A DNA stretch of 7,666 bases from assembly GCA_002726395.1 (NCBI GenBank), contig PBTA01000076.1, positions 1 to 7,666 of the forward strand, read 5' to 3'. The stretch comes from Methanobacteriota archaeon (lineage in GTDB: Archaea > Thermoplasmatota > Poseidoniia > Poseidoniales > Poseidoniaceae). The position numbers and the translations under genes are program-made. Below are positions 1 to 6,000 of the stretch, piece by piece (the stretch's first letter is position 1; each line of letters opens with the position of its first letter). The notes beneath the pieces were generated by a model, which saw nothing but the letters and a program-made list of their open reading frames with translations, had not been told where the DNA came from and made no database searches.

Positions 1-95
1 CCTTGTTGAATATCAGGATTGATTGCTCCATCAGGCAGATCAACGCTATCCCTACCGCCAACAAAGTTGGCAATCACATCAGTTCCCTCACTCAA
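1..95 (-). other. Start of linker F, cut by window edge (copy of linker E)
   Basis: About 31 residues are visible: LSEGTDVIANFVGGRD, then SVDLPDGAINPDIQQ. This segment aligns to the start of linker E at an offset of 627 bp (209 residues) with few base differences. The gene therefore continues past position 1 in the same array-plus-linker pattern. Confidence 0.78.
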
Positions 96-3000
96 TACAT
101 AGTGGTTGGCACCTTCACCACCATTGAGGAAATCATCTCCTCTGCCGCCATCCAGCGTGTCGTTGCCAGCTTCTCCAATCAGTTGATCACCACCTTGACC
201 ACCCTGCAGCAGGTCGTTGCCCTCGCCGCCGTACACCAAATCATCACCATCACCGGCTTTGATCTCATCAGCGCCGGCTCCAGCATCGATCTTGTCATCG
301 CCACCACCAGCATCAACGGTGTCATTGCCTCCTTCTGCAAACACCACTTCTGCAGCATCTGATCCTGGGAAGGTTTCGCCGTCCAGCTGTTCGCCATCTG
401 ATGTGGCAACACTCCAAACAGGGTCAGTATTGCTGTCATTACCGTCCGACCCTTTATAGACATTCAGAAGTGCGGGAGGCCCTCCAGCACCGTCTTCTCC
501 ACCAAGATCTGGATCAACATAATCAATCACATAGGTGGTGTGATCGTTTCCATTCAGAGTGAATGAAACAGTCAGTGATGATTCATTCCACTGATATTCA
601 CTTGCTAAATCATCGGGCTTTTCACCACCTTGTTGAATATCAGGATCGATTGCTCCATCAGGTAGTTCAAAGCTATCTTTACCGCCAACAAAGCTGGCAA
701 TCACATCAGTTCCCTCACTCAATACGTAGTGATTGGCACCATCGCCGCCATCGAGGAAGTCATCGCCTTCCTCACCATTGAGGTAATCATTTCCTTCATC
801 ACCAAATAGTTTGTCGTTACCTCGTCTTCCATAGATCGAATCATTTCCAGCATTGCCATAAAGAGTATCATCACCCTGGTTGCCTTTTAGAGTGTCATCT
901 CCCTCACCTCCAAACAGTTGATCATCTCCCTCGAAACCCTTCAAACTATCATTATCATCGCCTCCTATTAATGTGTCATCACCGAATCCCCCCTTAAGGA
1001 AATCATCTCCTCTACCGCCATCAATCGTGTCATCTCCACCACCACCATCAATCGTGTCATTGCCTCCAAGGCCTTCAACACTCTCATTTGTATCAGACCC
1101 AGGGAATGCAACTGTTTGGTCGGCAGCAAGGCCATCAGTAGTTGGAACAGTCCAAACTGCATCTTTATTTCGATCATTATCTTCTGTTCCGGCATAAATA
1201 TCTAAAAAATCAATTTGAGGGGGGCCTTCTCCTGCCAGACCTTCGTAATTAATAAGATAGGTCGTGTGATTACTACCGTTCGACGAGAAATTAATTGTGA
1301 CGGATGTCTCACTACTCCATTGACCTTCCAATGATTCCGGAAGATTAGGGGCTTCTCCGCCTTGGATTAACTCAATATCTTCGTCTCCAATGCCTTCACG
1401 ATTAGTCTTGTCTACGCCAGAAATGTAGTGCTGAATAAAATCAATCCCCTCACTCAAAGCATAAACATTTCCACCACTATTCGCTTGCGTTAATACAACG
1501 TCGTTGCCTGCACCACCGTCGATTTCATTGTTTTCAAAGGTACTTGCTGCACTGAAATCAAGAAGATCATCACCCGATCCTCCAGAGATTATCGAATTAG
1601 TAAGTTTTACTGAACTGTCACGGGGAGAATCAATAGCAATACTATCGTCATCATCACCACCATTAATCTCACCAACAAAATTCTGTTTAATCGTAATTTC
1701 ATCTTCACCCGCGCCACCATTCAAAGCAACTTTCGTGCCAGGAGCTTCATTTGGGTTGAAAACCAATTCATCACTACCTCCTCCACCATTTAATTCATCA
1801 TTTCCACTTCCAGCATTTAAGGTATCATTACCATTGTCACCATTTAATATATCATCACCCCTTTGGCCATATAATTGATCATCACCTTCACCACCATATA
1901 ATTTGTCATCACCATTATTACCATATAATTTGTCATCATTATCGCCGCCATTTAATGTATCATTACCGTCGCTGCCATTTAATGTATCATTACCATTATT
2001 GCCATATAATTTATCATCATTGTCGCCGCCATTTAATTCATCAACACCACCACCACCATATAATTCATCGTCATTATCACCGCCATTTAATGTATCATCA
2101 CCGTCGCCGCCATTAATCGTGTCATTGCCTTTGCCGCCATTTAATTTATCATGACCTTTATCACCAAATAATACATCATCACCGTCGCCGCCATTTAATT
2201 TGTCAGCACCCATTCCGCCATCAATCGTGTCATCACCTCCTCCACCTTCAATCGTGTCATTACCTCCAAGACCTTCAACACTTTCATCTGCAGCAGACCC
2301 AGGGAATGCAACTGTTTGGTCGGCAGCAAGGCCATCAGTAGTTGGAACAGTCCACACTTGATCAGCATTCTTATCATTACCTTTTTCTGTTCCAATATAA
2401 ATATCTAAAAATTCAAGCTGAGGTGTTTCACCAGCTGGGCCATCGTAATTAACAAGATAGGTATTATGATTTGCACCATTCAACGAGTAAACAAATTTTA
2501 CTGATGTCTCGCTCCATTGGCCTTCCAATAACTCCGGTAAGTTGTTAGGGGCTTCTCCGCCTTGCGTGAACCCTATAGAATTGTCATCAATGCCTTTAGC
2601 AGTAATCTTGTCTACACCTGCAACATAGTGCTGAATAAAATCAATTCCCTCACTTAAAGCATAAATATTTCCACCGCTATTCGCTTGCGTTAATACAACG
2701 TCGTTGCCTGCACCACCATCGATTTCATTGTTTTCAAAAGTACTTACTGCACCAAAATCAAGAAGATCATCACCCGATCCCCCAGAAATATTTGACCCAG
2801 ACATACTTCCACCATAAGCGTTAATTATATCTTTACCAGGCCCACCATTTATAAAATCACCAGCACCACCTTGTATCCAATCATTTTTTTCAGATGCAAT
2901 AATTACATCACTATATGGACTAGTAACGATATGTAGAGGATCTGCAGAAGTGATCAGACTGGGGCGAGCAGATAAATCTATGCCTTCACTTACCTGATAT

Positions 3001-6000
3001 TTGGATCCCTGTTCAACCGAACTATCACCTGCGTAGCGCTCATCAAAGGCCAGCCAATTCAGTGCAAAGTCGTTCAATAACTGTAGGCTGACATCTTGAC
3101 TGAATTCAGCGTTGCTCGCATCCCACTTAAATTTGTACTCTGCATTATCGCCTTGGTAAACTAAATAAGGATGAGATTTTGCATCTTCCTTGTTTTGTTC
3201 GGCAAGATCACCACCCCACTCAAGTTCTGTAGCTTCATAATCCGTGAGCACCACGAGAGTATGCTCTTCCTCAGAATCGCTTAGTTGATATTTAAATGAG
3301 TATTGATACGCAAAATCGGAATCTTCAGCGTTTTTAATTTTGACACTATCTATAAACTGCTGTTCATCGATTTTCTCATCCAATATTAGCAGGTCAAGGC
3401 CGTATTCAAAACCGACGATCGTATGATTTCCCCCTGCGATTTTGTAAGTATCAACTGCACGATCCGTAGGGCTACTTTCATCGCCACCCCAAACCTCAAC
3501 AGAACCAATGGCAAGGCTAATGTTATCAGAACCCTCTCCTGCATATACTTTGCTAGGGTTAACGTTCTCAAGATGAATGACATCATCACCCTTGCCCCCA
3601 TAAATAGTACCACCACATTTAATTAATGTAATTTGATCTTCTCCGTCACCTGAATCAAAGATACCATTGCCACTCTTTGATACGCTAATTTTATCATTTC
3701 CAACACCAGAAAATATAGATTGCTGGCCAGAATTGCTGATGCTAATTTCATTGTCACCATCACCTAAGTCAAAAGTATTATCACTACCCAATTTATTCGC
3801 TTCAATTACATCTGCGCCGCTACCAGCATTGATATCAGTACCAGATCCGGCCGCCTCGATCACAATTATATTGTTGCCATTTCCAGCATTGATAACATTT
3901 TTTTGGCCAATCCCTTCGAGATCGAGGTAATCATTGCCGTTTCCGGAGGCAATGGAATTGTGGCCAGAATTACTTAATTTGAATTGATCGTCTCCTGCCC
4001 CGGCAACAATAGTATGATATTGACCGCCTTGAAGTTCGACTACATTATCGCCATCACCAAGGGCAATATCATTTACGCTACCAATGTTACTTACTATAAC
4101 GTGATCACTACCTTCACCTGAAACAAGGGTATTACCACCAGTACCTTGAAGAGTAATTTGATTGTCTCCAGGGCCAGCGTTAACGTTGTTATTGCCACCC
4201 CCACGAATGTCAAATACATCATTACCAGAGCTTGAGAAAAGAGTAACTCCTGCTTTTCCAGCAACCTCGAATAGATCATCAGATAAAGATCCATTGGCTA
4301 CATCACCACCACTAACTCGATTGGTGACTATATGTAGAGGATCTGCAGAAGTGATCAGACTGGGGCGAGCAGATAAATCAATGCCTTCACTTACCTGATA
4401 TTTGGTTCCCTGTTGAACCGAACCATCACCTGCGGAGCGTTCATCAAAAGCCAGCCAAGTCAGTGCAAAGTCATTCAATGACTGCAGACTGACATCTTGA
4501 CTGAATTCAGCTTCGCTCGCATCCCACTTAAATTTGTACTCTGCATTATCGCCTTGGTAGACTAAATAAGGATGAGATTTTGCTTCTTCCTTATTTTGTT
4601 CGGCAAAATCACCTTCCCAATCAAGTTCTGTAGCTTCATAATCCGTGAGCACCACGAGAGCATGCTCTTGCTCAGCCTCGCCTAGTTGATATTTGAATGA
4701 GTATTGATACGCAAAACCAGAACCTTCAGCGTTTGCAATTTTGATACTATCGATAAACTGCTGTTCATCAATTTTCCCATCCAATATTAGCCGATCAAGG
4801 CCGTATTCAAAACCAACGATAGTGTCATTACCTTCATTAATCAAAAAAGTGTCTGATTCCCCATCGAGAGCTCCGTCGCCGGAACCACCAAACAAAAGAT
4901 CATTTCCTCCCTCGCCATCCAAGGTGTCCTCACCTGAACCACCTTCGAGGATGTCATTATTCCTTCCACCCTCGAGACTGTCTTCTCCTATGCCGCCTTG
5001 AATGGAATCGTTCTCAGTTCCACCGATAAGGGTGTCGTTACCAGCAGCTCCTTCAAGGGTGTCATCACCAGTATTTCCTTGAACTTGATCATTACCGCCA
5101 TTGGCGTTGATAATGTCTCGGCCAGAGTTTCCAATAATCGTATCGTGAAACTCAGTTCCTTTAAAGCTCCAATCAGTAACAACTTCTTGAGAGTCTGCCC
5201 TTCTGACTGTGATTCCTGTCGTTGACGACGGCAGGTCATCATTCGCACTCCCTATGATTCGATAACCACTATCTGCAATAGAAATTGGTTCTGAAGGTTT
5301 GAAATTCTCATTCGGAGCGGGAGGTGCATAAACAGAAGCAGTTTCACTCTCCGGAATAAACAAAATAGTATAAGAATCGATCCCAATTTGATAATCCCAA
5401 AGATATGTCGTCCAGGTAATACGTTCCGGATTCGACGATTCAGAGAAAGAATATCGAGACTGACCCTCTGGCCGATTTGCTTCTGTTACATAAAATTTTG
5501 TATATTCCTCCGGCGACATTGTCGTCACCTGAATGGGAACATCAACATCAGAAGAATCAGCCAATATAAGTTCAAACGCAGCGGGGTCATAATCCTCAAC
5601 CAACGTATATTGTCCACTAGCATCGACCGTGGTAACGCCTGTTACTTCAACACTGATGGTTTGATTTGTCCTTCCACCCAGATCGTCAGTGACAGTGATT
5701 AAGAACTGATCAGAACCGGCGTAGCCTTCATTCGCTTTGTAAGACCAGGTGACGGCGTTTGGATTTAGTTCTTCACTTGCACTCAGCTCAACTGTTCCAT
5801 TCTTGGGTTCACTGGTGATGCTGAACGCATCGGCACCTGAGAGACCTTCAGGATCTGAGGCGGAAATGGAGCCTGAGGCAGAGGACCCTCCACTTCCCGT
5901 CACATCTCCTTCAATCGTTGCAGGAGTATCGAACGTTGCACTCGTGGCTTCTTCAATAATTTGAGGCAACACCCAGGCAGTAAATGCATTGTTACGCATG

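Larger units (their letters stand above)
1..780 (-). repeat. Direct duplication of array end plus linker E/F, 627-bp offset
   Basis: 1-150 aligns to 628-777 at an offset of 627 bp (209 codons), covering the last RTX turns and the first part of the linker. The copies differ by scattered substitutions only. The rest of the second copy lies outside the window. Confidence 0.85.
1019..2789 (-). repeat. Direct duplication of units C and D, 1200-bp offset
   Basis: 2219-2789 and 1019-1589 align at a constant 1200 bp (400 codons), including the first two RTX turns of the following arrays. Small codon-sized indels around 1201-1250 compensate for each other. The arrays downstream of the duplicated part differ in length and sequence. 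Confidence 0.9.
2928..4830 (-). repeat. Direct duplication of linker A/B, 1401-bp offset
   Basis: 4329-4830 and 2928-3429 align without gaps. The offset of 1401 bp is 467 codons. The copies are separated by the 19-residue array. The longest identical run noted is 50 bases (4330-4379 and 2929-2978). Confidence 0.9.

Noticed and set aside
1..362. Plus-strand frame open for about 119 codons at the left edge
   Set aside because: It uses the same codon triplets as the giant minus-strand gene, read on the other strand. It stops where the minus gene has serine TCA codons, and its peptide has no recognisable feature.
1880..2000. AT-rich stretches with TATAAT-like strings (cat ata taa ttt) resembling -10 promoter elements
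   Set aside because: They recur every repeat because Leu-Tyr-Gly is encoded TTA TAT GGC on the minus strand. They sit inside coding sequence with no matching -35 or downstream gene.
1504..2154. Two plus-strand open frames with a PPFNxSxP-type repeat
   Set aside because: Both mirror RTX array 4 and its flank on the minus strand. The periodic proline and serine come from the complement of GGC/GGT and GAT codons, and no ribosome binding site or independent signal was seen.
1761..2273. Regular short DNA repeats that might be read as a CRISPR array or VNTR outside genes
   Set aside because: The period is 27 bp and in frame with RTX nonapeptides. There are no conserved repeats separated by unique spacers.
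3386..4294. Short minus-strand open frames in other registers
   Set aside because: They overlap the giant frame with no motif, spacing or start signal of their own, and arise from low-complexity repeat codons.
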